A stretch of 64,000 bases of DNA from Candidatus Scalindua japonica (GTDB taxonomy: Bacteria > Planctomycetota > Brocadiia > Brocadiales > Scalinduaceae). Within the stretch, counting starts at the first letter, position 1; each line of letters opens with the position of its first letter. The position numbers were made by a program, and so were the translations under genes. Location of the stretch: positions 1-64,000 of the forward strand of contig NZ_BAOS01000015.1 of the NCBI RefSeq assembly GCF_002443295.1, given 5' to 3'. Shown here piece by piece: positions 19,100 to 28,000 of this stretch. The notes beneath the pieces were generated by a model. It was not told the origin of the DNA. It searched no databases and saw only the letters and a program-made list of their open reading frames with translations.

Positions 19100-19661
19100 T
19101 ATTATTGACGAAAATCCTACAACTATAAAACTAAACTAATAAATATTGTTATTTTTGTCATAATTTGCATCAAATATAGTGTGATTCCATATTGTATACT
19201 TTTATTATGATTATGTCCCGAAGTGGATCTCTCCTTTTGCATGACTTCAGCATCCATTTCTCAATACCTGGCATAATCATGTAAATTTTGCAACCTGAAG
19301 ATTGTAGCTGCAGAATTATCCAGTTTAAATTATAAATAATTTTATACAGCGAGATTGGGTTGTCAATAAAAATATCCCTTAAGTCTTTTTAATATTAGTC
19401 CTTATAGACACATTATATTCTGTTTGACTTATAACATATTTATTCTTTTCATGGAACAAAAAGATTAAAAATATGATATTTCCTGACAGTGCAGACTTGT
19501 GAGTAAACATTTGTGACTGCATTGTGTCTTTTATGTCCGGAAGGACAATCTATCATTTATTATCTACAATGAATTTGGATTGCTCTCTTTCATGTAAAGT
19601 GTATAATCCCATTACGTTTATGTAAATATGAGTAAAATTGCTTTCCGGGTTTCAAATTGTT
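19100..19661. other. Divergent promoter region between the sigma-54 activator and cheR
   Basis: About 560 bp of AT-rich sequence separating divergent genes, so it must carry promoters for both. A TGG...TTTTGCA stretch near 19221-19238 resembles a -24/-12 element, but its spacing is about two bases too long, so I do not call it. No hairpin or small ORF stands out. Confidence 0.4.
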
Positions 19662-20489
19662 ATGGACAAAACGAGCGAAAATGAAAATATTGAATTTGAC
19701 CTTATATTACAGGCAATCTACTGGAAGTATGGCTATGATTTTAGAGATTATGCCAAGGCATCTATCAGGCGCCGTTTACGCCATCGACTCTCACAATCCA
19801 ATCTTAAGACAATATCTGAAATGCAGCACAAATTGCTTTACGATATACAATTCTTTGAAACACTGTTATTAGACCTTACTATTAACTCTACCGAAATGTT
19901 TCGGGATCCATTTTTTTTTAATACCCTCAGGAAAATTGTAATACCTGAATTGGGAAAACAATCTTTTGTAAAGATATGGCATGCCGGCTGTTCCAGTGGT
20001 GAGGAAATTTACTCTACAGCTATTCTATTGAAGGAGAATGGAATGTACGAATCATCCCTGATATATGCTACAGATGCCAACGATGAGGTCCTTGATGAAG
20101 CGAAATCGGGGATTTTTTCTATCGATAAAATGAAAGATTATACCATTAATTACAGAAAGTCTGGCGGACTGGCATCTTTTGCGGATTATTATACGGCCAG
20201 ATATGACAGTGTAATCATGGACAATTCCTTAAAAAAAAATATTGTCTTTTCCAATCACAATCTGGTCACAGATAACGTTTTCGGAGAGATGGATATGATA
20301 ATGTGCAGGAATGTGCTTATTTATTTTAACAGGAAGTTACAAGACCGTGTATTGGGGCTTTTCAGGGACAGCCTTCGACCTGATGCGTTCCTTTGCCTGG
20401 GTCCTAAAGAAACCGTAAGATTTTCATCATATTCGGATAGTTTTGAAAATGTAGCAGAGAAAGAAAGAATATACAGAAGAATCGGATAG
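19662..20489 (+). CDS. cheR: CheR-type chemoreceptor glutamate methyltransferase
   Basis: About 275 residues from the ATG at 19662; an upstream TTG (19638) is also in frame. The all-helical N-domain (YGYDFRDYAKASIRRRLRHRL) and the SAM-binding domain (IWHAGCSSGEEIYSTAILL, YATDANDEVLDEAKSGIF, MIMCRNVLIYFNRKLQDRVLGLF) are both complete. It methylates receptor glutamates using S-adenosylmethionine, or acts in a non-motility Che-like pathway. A broken cheB and a REC-GGDEF regulator follow on the same strand, so this is a small signalling cluster. No chemoreceptor or CheA is present in the window. Confidence 0.9.
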   Translation: MDKTSENENIEFDLILQAIYWKYGYDFRDYAKASIRRRLRHRLSQSNLKTISEMQHKLLYDIQFFETLLLDLTINSTEMFRDPFFFNTLRKIVIPELGKQSFVKIWHAGCSSGEEIYSTAILLKENGMYESSLIYATDANDEVLDEAKSGIFSIDKMKDYTINYRKSGGLASFADYYTARYDSVIMDNSLKKNIVFSNHNLVTDNVFGEMDMIMCRNVLIYFNRKLQDRVLGLFRDSLRPDAFLCLGPKETVRFSSYSDSFENVAEKERIYRRIG

Positions 20490-20555
20490 TAATTAACCAA
20501 CAATGAAACTCCTCAATAATTAATAATATGGACATGATACAAAAGTTAAATACTG

Positions 20556-21141
20556 ATTGAAAAAAAGAGTCACAAATATAAAGTAGTTGTTATAGGTGTT
20601 TCCACCGGAGGCACAAAGGCCCTTAAAACTATTCTTTCGGTTTTACCGTCCGGATTTTCTCTCTCAGTTATTGTTGCCATGCACAGACACAAAAATACCG
20701 ATGGTTGTTTAGAACAGTCATTGGATAATGAGTGTGAAATAGAGGTAAAGCAGGTTGATGAAAAAGAAGAGATCAGGGCAGGATTTGTTTATGTTGCGTT
20801 ACCAAATTACCACTTATTGTTAGAAGATGACGGTACATTTTCCCTATCAGTAGAAGAGACTGTTAATTACGCACGCCCGTCAGTTGATGTGACTTTTGAG
20901 TTGGCAGCATCGGTTTATGGACAGGAGCTTATCGGGATTGTTTTGACTGGAGCAAACAAAGATGGCAACCAGGGACTAAAACAGAATAAAGAAGGCCGGT
21001 GGCCTTGCAATTGTCCAGACACCCGAAACATCTGAAGTTGCGGATATGCCAAGGGCGGCTATAGCATCTGTTAAACCTGATGATATTTAACCTCTCGAAA
21101 AAATTGCTCCTTTGCTGAGAAAACTTGAAAGCGAAAGATAA
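20556..21141 (+). pseudogene. CheB-type methylesterase, disrupted
   Basis: The catalytic-domain sequence is recognisable: VVVIGVSTGGTKAL, a MHRHK (usually QH) motif, GFVYVALPNYHLL, SVDVTFELAA, IGIVLTGANKDG. Near 20994 an extra G shifts the frame; the continuation GGLAIVQTPETSEVADMPRAAI lies in the next frame. That frame then meets an in-frame TAA at 21088-21090 before its natural end (IAPLLRKLESER) at 21141. There is no usual start codon before VVVIGVS; the frame opens with CTG/ATT codons. There is no receiver domain. Three separate defects make a pseudogene more likely than a single sequence error. Confidence 0.8.
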
Positions 21142-21219
21142 GATTAGTATAATGACAGTTTTACAATATGAGTTACTTCTAGAGAGCTATTTATAACATG
21201 AATAAACGAGACAGATATT

Positions 21220-22854
21220 GTGAAAATCCTTATTGTAGATGACAAGCCGGCAAATTGTCTGGCACTCCAAAAAATTCTTGCCAAACCAGGCTTGAATATC
21301 ATAGAGGCTTCAAGTGGTAATGACGCCCTGGCTCTGGTCCTGGAGCATGATTTCGCGCTTATTCTCCTTGATGTTCAAATGCCTGATATGGATGGTTTTG
21401 AGACCGCGGAGATAATACGCGGTAACCATGAAACAAAACATATCCCCATTATCTTTGTCACCGCAATCAGCAAAGAACAAAAATACATTTTTAAAGGATA
21501 TGATAAAGGCGCTGTGGATTATCTGTTTAAGCCATTGGATCCTGATATTTTGAAGAGTAAAGTTAATGTATTCCTTGAGTTGTATGGACAGAAAGAGGTC
21601 CTTAAGAAAACTAATATCGAGTTAAAAAAGGCAAATGCAAGAATTCTGGAGCAACAGGAAGCTCTTATTGAAGAAGAACGTATTAAAGTATTGCTTCAGA
21701 TGGCCGGAGCAAAGGCCCAGGAGCTGAATCAACCATTGGCGTCTTTGTTGGAAAACATAGCATTGATTGGAGAAATTAAAGATAATACTGCAAAAACTAA
21801 AGAGTGTATTTATCGAATGAAAGTATCCGGACAGAAGATATTAGATATAACAAAAAAAATTAATACAATGAATTATGCCGAACCCATACCATCATATTAC
21901 AATAGCGCTGCTGTTGTCAGCTTTAATAGAAAAATACAAATACTTGTGGTGGATGATTCAGAGGATGTTGTGGAATGGTTCAAGGCATTTTTAGCAGATC
22001 AGGATCTTATCGTTTTTTCCTGGGCGGAAAATTTTAAAGATTCATTTGCCATGTTAGAACGTGAACAGTTTGATATAATTTTTCTGGATCATATCTTAAA
22101 AGACGGAACCAGTATAGAATATCTTAAAAATATTGATGAAAAAAGTATAGAAACTCCAGTAATAGTCGTTACAGGATATGGCGATGAGATGTTAGCATCA
22201 AAGTTGATACAACTTGGCGCATATGATTATTTACCGAAGAGCAGGATAAACACGGAGTCTCTTTCCAGGGTTATAAATAATACACTGGAAAGAGCCCGTC
22301 TAAGAAAAGATGTGAAAAAAGCCCAGGCAAAAATGGCGGAAATGTCTACTGTGGACGAATTAACAACATTATATAATCGCCGATATTTTATAGAGGTGTT
22401 GGAAGGAGAGTTTGAAAGAGCCGATCGTTATGAGACAGAGATGGCACTTATCATGATGGACTTGGATTATTTCAAAAAAATAAATGATTCGCTTGGTCAC
22501 CCCGCAGGTGACATGGTATTGTCAGATACAGGGAAGAGACTCAGGAGACATGTAAGGAAGAGTGATCTTGCGTGTCGTTATGGTGGAGAAGAGTTCGCTG
22601 TTATCCTGCCGAATGTAAGAAAGGATAGTATCTTTTCGGCATACGAAAGATTCAGGGAGATGGTATCAAAACAGTCATTTAAATACGAGTCAAAACAGTT
22701 TCATATAACAGTTAGCATTGGTATTGCGTTCAGTAATGACGCGGAGTCTGCAAATGATTTATTAGCCCATGCAGATCAGGCTCTTTACCAGGCGAAAGAA
22801 ACTGGTCGGAACAGGACAGTAATTTATAACACTAACGCGATATCGGTTGGGTAA
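21220..22854 (+). CDS. REC - degenerate DHp - REC - GGDEF diguanylate cyclase
   Basis: 544 residues. The first receiver (1-120) has VDD, D-Asp in LILLDVQMPD and Lys in FKPLDP. A helical region follows with a HisKA-like motif AQELNQPL, where the phosphoacceptor His of AHELNQP is Gln. A second receiver (~245-365) has LVVDDSED and IIFLDHIL. The GGDEF domain (~385-535) has the catalytic GGEEF and an RKSD inhibitory I-site five residues upstream. It should make cyclic di-GMP with product feedback, controlled by two receivers. The partner kinase is not in the window. The HD-GYP gene nearby would oppose it. Confidence 0.9.
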   Translation: MKILIVDDKPANCLALQKILAKPGLNIIEASSGNDALALVLEHDFALILLDVQMPDMDGFETAEIIRGNHETKHIPIIFVTAISKEQKYIFKGYDKGAVDYLFKPLDPDILKSKVNVFLELYGQKEVLKKTNIELKKANARILEQQEALIEEERIKVLLQMAGAKAQELNQPLASLLENIALIGEIKDNTAKTKECIYRMKVSGQKILDITKKINTMNYAEPIPSYYNSAAVVSFNRKIQILVVDDSEDVVEWFKAFLADQDLIVFSWAENFKDSFAMLEREQFDIIFLDHILKDGTSIEYLKNIDEKSIETPVIVVTGYGDEMLASKLIQLGAYDYLPKSRINTESLSRVINNTLERARLRKDVKKAQAKMAEMSTVDELTTLYNRRYFIEVLEGEFERADRYETEMALIMMDLDYFKKINDSLGHPAGDMVLSDTGKRLRRHVRKSDLACRYGGEEFAVILPNVRKDSIFSAYERFREMVSKQSFKYESKQFHITVSIGIAFSNDAESANDLLAHADQALYQAKETGRNRTVIYNTNAISVG

Positions 22855-22963
22855 AGATATCGAATTAATTTATTTCATTTTGTGAGGATGGTACTTTGTC
22901 ATGAATATGCAGGCTAAGTGCTTTTTTATTTTAGTAAACACTTTATAACGATTGATAAGAACA

Positions 22964-24430
22964 ATGACACTAAAGATTTATAACACATTGACCAGGCAGA
23001 AAGAAATTTTTACCCCTTTAGAAGAAGGAAGGGTTGGGATATATGTATGTGGGCCGACTGTTTACGACCACCCTCACATTGGACACGCCAAGAGTTATGT
23101 CAGCTTTGATATTGTTGTACGTTATCTGAGACATCTTGGTTATGAAGTTAGATATGTGCAGAATATTACTGATGTCGGGCACTTAACGGATAACGCTGAT
23201 TCCGGGGAAGATAAGATTGAAAAAAGGGCTAAGCTGGAGAAAGTCGAACCAATGGAATTAGTTGAAATGTATATGCGGAGCTACTATGAAGATATGGACG
23301 AGTTAAATAACCTGCGGGCTGATATTTCACCTCGGGCTACCGGGCATATTCCGGAGCAGATAGATCTTGTAAGCACGTTAATCGATAAAGGATTTGCTTA
23401 TGAGTCAAACCAGTCTGTCTATTTTAATGTATCGAAGCTGAAGGACTACGGTAAACTTTCAGGGAGAAAACTGGAGGAACAGGAATCTGGGGCACGCATA
23501 GAGATAAATCCTGAGAAAAAAAATCCTGCAGATTTCGCACTCTGGAAGAAGGCAGAATCCGGGCATATTATGAAATGGAACAGTCCCTGGGGTGTCGGGT
23601 TTCCGGGATGGCATCTTGAGTGCTCGGTAATGTCTATGAAATATCTGGGTGAGACGTTCGATATTCATGGTGGAGGACTTGAAAATGTATTCCCTCATCA
23701 TGAGTGTGAAATCGCGCAAAGTGAGACTGCCAATGAGCAACCTTTTGCACGTTACTGGATGCATAATAACATGGTCACCGTCGATGGACAGAAGATGGGT
23801 AAATCTCTGGGAAATTTCGTTACCCTTAAAGACGCATTTAAAAAATTTTCACCTCTTACAATACGTTTCTTCGTTCTTAATACACATTATAGCAGCCCGA
23901 TCGACTATAGTGACGAGGCGTTGGAGGCAGCCAATAAAGGCTTGGAGAGATTATACAATACAATACATAACCTGAAAGCACGAATGGAATCTTCTAACGG
24001 GACCGAGGGGCAGGAAATATGGAAAACAAAATTGGAAAGTTACAAAAATGCTTTTGAAGAAGCGATGAATGAGAATTTTAATACGGCAGAAGCGATGGCC
24101 GTTCTCTTCAACTTAAGCAAAGAAGTAAACAGCCTCCTTAACACAGATGAGAAGGTTAGTGAATGGGTATTGTCAGAAATAGATTCCTTCTACAAAACTT
24201 ATGGTGGTAATGTACTGGGTATAATTACAGATAAAGCAGCACAACACTGTCCTGACGGAGCAGATGTTTATAAAATGGAGGATGATTTAATAAAAGTGTT
24301 GATTGATACAAGGAATGATTTACGTGCTTCCAAACAGTGGGATCTGGCAGATAAAGTAAGAGACAGGTTAAGCGAGCTGGGAATCATCATCGAAGATAAA
24401 AAAGAGAAGGTTGCGTGGAGGAAGAAGTAG
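22964..24430 (+). CDS. cysS: Cysteinyl-tRNA synthetase
   Basis: 488 residues from the ATG at 22964; a TTG four codons upstream is also in frame. Class I signature HPHIGHAKSY (HIGH) and KMSKS-type GQKMGKSLGN are both present. The zinc/cysteine-binding residues lie at Cys in YVCGPTVYDH and in LECSVMS...HHECE. The catalytic domain is followed by the anticodon-binding helical region. It charges tRNA-Cys in the cytoplasm. A typical single-copy housekeeping gene of normal length, with nothing unusual. Confidence 0.95.
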   Translation: MTLKIYNTLTRQKEIFTPLEEGRVGIYVCGPTVYDHPHIGHAKSYVSFDIVVRYLRHLGYEVRYVQNITDVGHLTDNADSGEDKIEKRAKLEKVEPMELVEMYMRSYYEDMDELNNLRADISPRATGHIPEQIDLVSTLIDKGFAYESNQSVYFNVSKLKDYGKLSGRKLEEQESGARIEINPEKKNPADFALWKKAESGHIMKWNSPWGVGFPGWHLECSVMSMKYLGETFDIHGGGLENVFPHHECEIAQSETANEQPFARYWMHNNMVTVDGQKMGKSLGNFVTLKDAFKKFSPLTIRFFVLNTHYSSPIDYSDEALEAANKGLERLYNTIHNLKARMESSNGTEGQEIWKTKLESYKNAFEEAMNENFNTAEAMAVLFNLSKEVNSLLNTDEKVSEWVLSEIDSFYKTYGGNVLGIITDKAAQHCPDGADVYKMEDDLIKVLIDTRNDLRASKQWDLADKVRDRLSELGIIIEDKKEKVAWRKK

Positions 24431-24541
24431 TATAGGAGTTCCATTCTGACAGGATGTTGGGTGGATTAAATTCCTCAACGCTTTTTGTCCTGGGATGCGA
24501 ATCGACCTTTATCTATAAGGTATCAGCATATGGATTTTGTT

Positions 24542-24567
24542 GGCGGATTCATTTCGCTTAATCCGCC
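24542..24567. repeat. Palindrome, GGCGGATT family
   Basis: GGCGGATT (24542-24549) pairs perfectly with AATCCGCC (24560-24567). The same family occurs at 39879-39901 (GGTGGATT/AATCCACC). It looks like a dispersed REP-like palindrome. Confidence 0.7.
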
Positions 24568-24583
24568 CTGGACGAGTATCTAG

Positions 24584-24724
24584 TTAAGTTTCCAATATAC
24601 ATTTTATGAGATAAAACATGAGATTGAAAAGAGACAAACTATTTTAGTATATTGTCATAATGGTAATAGAAGCAAGACGGCTTGTGAATATCTTACATCC
24701 AAAGGTTATGAGGTTGAAGAATAA
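24584..24724 (+). pseudogene. C-terminal relic of a rhodanese domain
   Basis: An open stretch without any ATG/GTG/TTG encodes ILVYCHNGNRSKTA and CEYLTSKGYEVEE, the second half of a rhodanese domain including the active-site CxxGxRS loop. Its stop overlaps the start of the next gene (TAATG). The N-terminal half of the domain is missing; a TAG at 24581 closes the frame. It is best read as the surviving tail of a sulfurtransferase gene, possibly once coupled to the downstream acyl-activating enzyme. Confidence 0.7.
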
Positions 24725-26262
24725 TGATTATAGAAAGCTTTATTAAGACTGCAAAGAAAAATTTCAATAAAATTGTGCATGAAGACTCTACCGGGATTGC
24801 TCTGACATTCGGCCAGACGCTTACTGCCGGTATTCTTCTCTCCAGACATGTTCGCAATTTTGAAGGCGATAATATTGCTCTGGTTTTTCCTGCCTCAGTG
24901 GGTGGTGCTTTGGCGTTTATTGCCACGACACTGTCAGGCAAAACCCCTGTTGGACTCAATTTTATTGCTGGAAAGGAAGAACAGGACTGGGTACTGGATA
25001 CCTGTGACATAAAAACAATATTTACTTCAAGAGTGTTTATTCAGAAGGCGAAGATTGATGAAGATCCAAGGATGGTATTCATTGAAGATATAAAAGAAAA
25101 AACATCAAAACTGGAAAAAATGATGACTTATTTCTCCTGTAAAATCAGGTCGAGTCACTCTTTGGTTCAAAAATATAAAGAGCTTGATGCGCCTGACAAG
25201 CCAGCCATAATATTGTTTACCTCAGGTTCGGAATCCAAGCCTAAGGGTGTCCCCCTGACAAACAAGAATATCTACGTCAGTATCCGGGCTTTCAGTACTG
25301 TTTTTCAACCAAAACTGAATGACAAAGTGTTAGGTACATTACCATTCTTTCATGTATTTGGCTTTATTGCATGTCTCTGGTTACCTTTGATAATGGGGAT
25401 GGGGGCCGTTTTTCATCCAAATCCAACTGATTATGAAAGGATTGGCAGGATTGTTCACAGAAATCGTGTTACAATGCTTTTAGGTACCAGTACACTTTAT
25501 AGAGGGTTTATGAAAAGGTGGAAACGTGAGCAGGTTTCGAGTGTTCGTCTGGCATTTGCAGGTGCGGAAAAGTTAAATGAAAGTGTCAGAAAAAAATTCG
25601 GAGAGAAACTTGGTATAACCATTTTTGAAGCTTATGGGGTTACTGAAAGCTGTTCTTGTATTACGGTGAATTACCCTGATGACTTTTGTCACGGAAGCGT
25701 GGGAAGGCTCATGCCTGATGTTCAATGTAAAATAGTGAACACTGAAACTTATGAGGAACTTCAACCGGGTAATGAGGGTTTGATACTCATAAAAGGACCC
25801 AACGTCATGAATGGATATTATAAGGCCCCTGAGTTGACTGAACAGGCATTTCATGACGGTTTTTATATTACCGGTGATATAGGAAAAATAGAAAATGGTT
25901 TTTTATTTATTACTGATCGTCTGAAAAGATTTGCCAAGATAGGAGGTGAAATGATTCCATTGGCTCCTATTGAAGATAAACTGTCGAATGTATTAGATCA
26001 GGATACTGAAAATGAAAAAAGGAGCTGCGCAATTGTAAATATTCCTCACTCACAGAAAGGTGAACAACTTGTGGCATTTGTTGTTGATGAGAATCCTGAC
26101 AAGATATCACTCAATAGTGAACTCGATCAAGCCGGTCTGCCAAAGTTGTCCCAACCTGACCACTACATATCAATAGACTCTATCCCGATGCTTCCATCAG
26201 GCAAAGTCGATTATAAAAGTATAAAAAAGAGCGCTTTAGAGAAATTTGAACGGAATGTCTGA
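24724..26262 (+). CDS. AMP-binding acyl-CoA/acyl-ACP synthetase
   Basis: 512 residues, complete adenylate-forming enzyme. Motifs in order: ATP-binding P-loop-like ILFTSGSESKPKGV (~165), LPFFHVFG, FEAYGVTES (~300), YITGDIGKIENGFLFITDRLKRFAKIGGEMI (~385-420) and the C-terminal catalytic Lys in LPSGKVDYKSI. The layout resembles the acyl-ACP synthetase half of Aas and short acyl-CoA synthetases. It activates a carboxylate via acyl-AMP; the chain length cannot be read from sequence. Its ATG overlaps the stop of the rhodanese relic. A strong hairpin terminates it before the convergent OmpH-like gene. Confidence 0.88.
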   Translation: MIIESFIKTAKKNFNKIVHEDSTGIALTFGQTLTAGILLSRHVRNFEGDNIALVFPASVGGALAFIATTLSGKTPVGLNFIAGKEEQDWVLDTCDIKTIFTSRVFIQKAKIDEDPRMVFIEDIKEKTSKLEKMMTYFSCKIRSSHSLVQKYKELDAPDKPAIILFTSGSESKPKGVPLTNKNIYVSIRAFSTVFQPKLNDKVLGTLPFFHVFGFIACLWLPLIMGMGAVFHPNPTDYERIGRIVHRNRVTMLLGTSTLYRGFMKRWKREQVSSVRLAFAGAEKLNESVRKKFGEKLGITIFEAYGVTESCSCITVNYPDDFCHGSVGRLMPDVQCKIVNTETYEELQPGNEGLILIKGPNVMNGYYKAPELTEQAFHDGFYITGDIGKIENGFLFITDRLKRFAKIGGEMIPLAPIEDKLSNVLDQDTENEKRSCAIVNIPHSQKGEQLVAFVVDENPDKISLNSELDQAGLPKLSQPDHYISIDSIPMLPSGKVDYKSIKKSALEKFERNV

Positions 26263-26354
26263 TTTGTTTAAAAGAAACATTAGTGGCCAGGTGAATAATT
26301 ACTTCAGTTTAAGTGTAGCAAGTTTGTTCTGACATTAAGACTTTAGAAAGGTGT

Positions 26355-26391
26355 CATCTTCCCCATAAATTTTGTTGTTACAGGGAAGATG
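26355..26391. terminator. Bidirectional terminator hairpin
   Basis: CATCTTCCC (26355-26363) pairs perfectly with GGGAAGATG (26383-26391), 9 bp, followed by a T-rich stretch on the plus strand. It lies between the ends of two convergent genes. Confidence 0.75.
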
Positions 26392-26413
26392 TTATTTGTT
26401 CTTTTACGTCTTA

Positions 26414-27034
26414 TTACTTAGCGCTCGAAGGTTTCTCCTTCTGGTAACGTGTATTTAAACGTTCTGTTATGAGAGGAGTGACATCCATTGCACTCGAATT
26501 GTACAAAACAGTTCTGATTCCTATCTTAAACTGAAGATCGGAAAGTTGATTACTTTGTAAGTTTGGTTTTTCTTTCTTTATGATAACACTGTAATTTTTT
26601 TCTTTTCCAAAAGAGTTGACTTCGTTAATGATCTCTTCATAAACTACCTCAAAGGCATCCTTATATTTCTTAGTGAGTTGCTTTTCAGCAAATTTAGCAT
26701 AACCTTCTAGTTCTACGTTTTTTCTTTCCAGTATCTCCATATTCTTATCTCTGCTTTCACTTCCTAAATCCAGCAACTGTGTCTCTTCGTTGAGATCAAT
26801 CATTACTTTCTTTTTACTCTCTATCTCTTTTTTAAATTCTGCTTCAGCATTTTTTAATTCTTGATCGAGATCATTTCTTTTGTCATATTTATCAAATATT
26901 TCATTGATATCAACAACACCGATCTTGAGTTCTTCAGCAGTAACATCTTTCGGAACGCTTTTAAATGTTACAATGCCTGCAACAGAACAGAGGAAAATTG
27001 TTAAAATTCGATATTTGATAGATTTTTTGTTCAT
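26414..27034 (-). CDS. OmpH/Skp-like periplasmic chaperone
   Basis: 206 residues. A signal peptide (KYRILTIFLCSVAGIVTF) precedes the typical OmpH opening LKIGVVDINEIFDKYDKRNDL. A long charged coiled coil follows (~50-150), then the closing strand region (YSVIIKKEKP). Skp-type proteins hold unfolded outer-membrane proteins in the periplasm as trimers with coiled-coil tentacles. bamA, lpxD and fabZ, its usual neighbours elsewhere, are not here; a Yip1-like gene lies upstream on the same strand 30 bp away. Confidence 0.8.
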   Translation of the reverse strand: MNKKSIKYRILTIFLCSVAGIVTFKSVPKDVTAEELKIGVVDINEIFDKYDKRNDLDQELKNAEAEFKKEIESKKKVMIDLNEETQLLDLGSESRDKNMEILERKNVELEGYAKFAEKQLTKKYKDAFEVVYEEIINEVNSFGKEKNYSVIIKKEKPNLQSNQLSDLQFKIGIRTVLYNSSAMDVTPLITERLNTRYQKEKPSSAK

Positions 27035-27065
27035 GATTTTTCATCACCTTTCATAAAATAAAAAT

Positions 27066-27602
27066 TTAAGCGGGTTTTGGTAAAACATTAAGAATGAGAA
27101 ATACGCTTCTGATAATTGCAAACTGCACAGCAAAACTGATTATACAGACGAGAACGGCACGCCAGGTTGCTTTATAATCAAGTGCCTGTCTTACGGCGAC
27201 AACCATTGCAACCAACATCCATACAGCTGCGAGAGAAAAAACCAGAGGTTGTATTGCAGGGAAAATACCTAATACTCGGATCAAACCCGGTGCACTTGCA
27301 AACCCAAGAGTCCTTAATAATTCGCCTACATCAGATTTGGTTTGATGTTCCGGTAAAAGTTTAGTTCCTATAAAATATATAATAAATGCCCAGATGTACC
27401 AGCCTGCCAGCCCCAAAACAATTCCTAAGGAGACGCCCAGGGCTCCTCCTCTTGATATACTTCCTATTCCATACGCGAGACCCGAGAGAATTACGACAAC
27501 CATAGCCTGTCGCATTGCAGACTTGTCAGATTCCACTTCTTCATAGAGATGTACATCAAGCTTTGCAGCTCGAATAATTCGGTTTGTAAAACTACTACTC
27601 AT
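27066..27602 (-). CDS. Yip1-family integral membrane protein
   Basis: 178 residues with an N-terminal cytoplasmic ~30 residues (NRIIRAAKLDVHLYEEVESD) and about five hydrophobic helices. The pattern matches bacterial Yip1-domain proteins: W near helix 2 (GWYIWAFIIYFIGTKLL), then ELLRTLGFASAPGLIRVLGIFP and AVRQALDYKATWRA. The molecular role of bacterial Yip1 proteins is not established. The gene is just upstream of the OmpH-like gene in the same direction and may be co-transcribed. Confidence 0.75.
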   Translation of the reverse strand: MSSSFTNRIIRAAKLDVHLYEEVESDKSAMRQAMVVVILSGLAYGIGSISRGGALGVSLGIVLGLAGWYIWAFIIYFIGTKLLPEHQTKSDVGELLRTLGFASAPGLIRVLGIFPAIQPLVFSLAAVWMLVAMVVAVRQALDYKATWRAVLVCIISFAVQFAIIRSVFLILNVLPKPA

Positions 27603-28000
27603 ATTTCTTCCTTATACTGACAAACAGTGTTGTGAACAATAACAACTTCGTTATTGAAAACACAATCTGAAAAACGTATCTTATATCAAAATATAAGCGT
27701 TATTACCAATGAATAATATGGTCACGCTCCATTTCCCGGTCATCCTAATTAAGCTTTTTTCTTGAGTGTTTTTATTAAATACAATATTATCACAGATATT
27801 CATATACATGGCGATAAATAGCAGCAAGGATGTTTTTGTCGCCTTTAAGCATTTAATAACAGTAAAGTCTATTAATAAGTTTCCTCTTACTAATTTATTC
27901 TTACTGCATGAAGAGTTAATACTTAATATACTGCAGAATTAGAGTGTATAAACAATATGCAAATTTATTCTATATATGTATCAAAAAAAAAGGTAAATAA
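27603..28000. other. Divergent intergenic region, AT-rich
   Basis: About 400 bp between the divergent Yip1-like gene and the large plus-strand gene. It must contain two promoters. I see no clear boxes, hairpin, RNA gene or small ORF. Confidence 0.4.

Noticed and set aside
19200-19240. RpoN (-24/-12) promoter before the sigma-54 activator
   Set aside because: The TGG to TGCA spacing is about two bases longer than the RpoN consensus allows.
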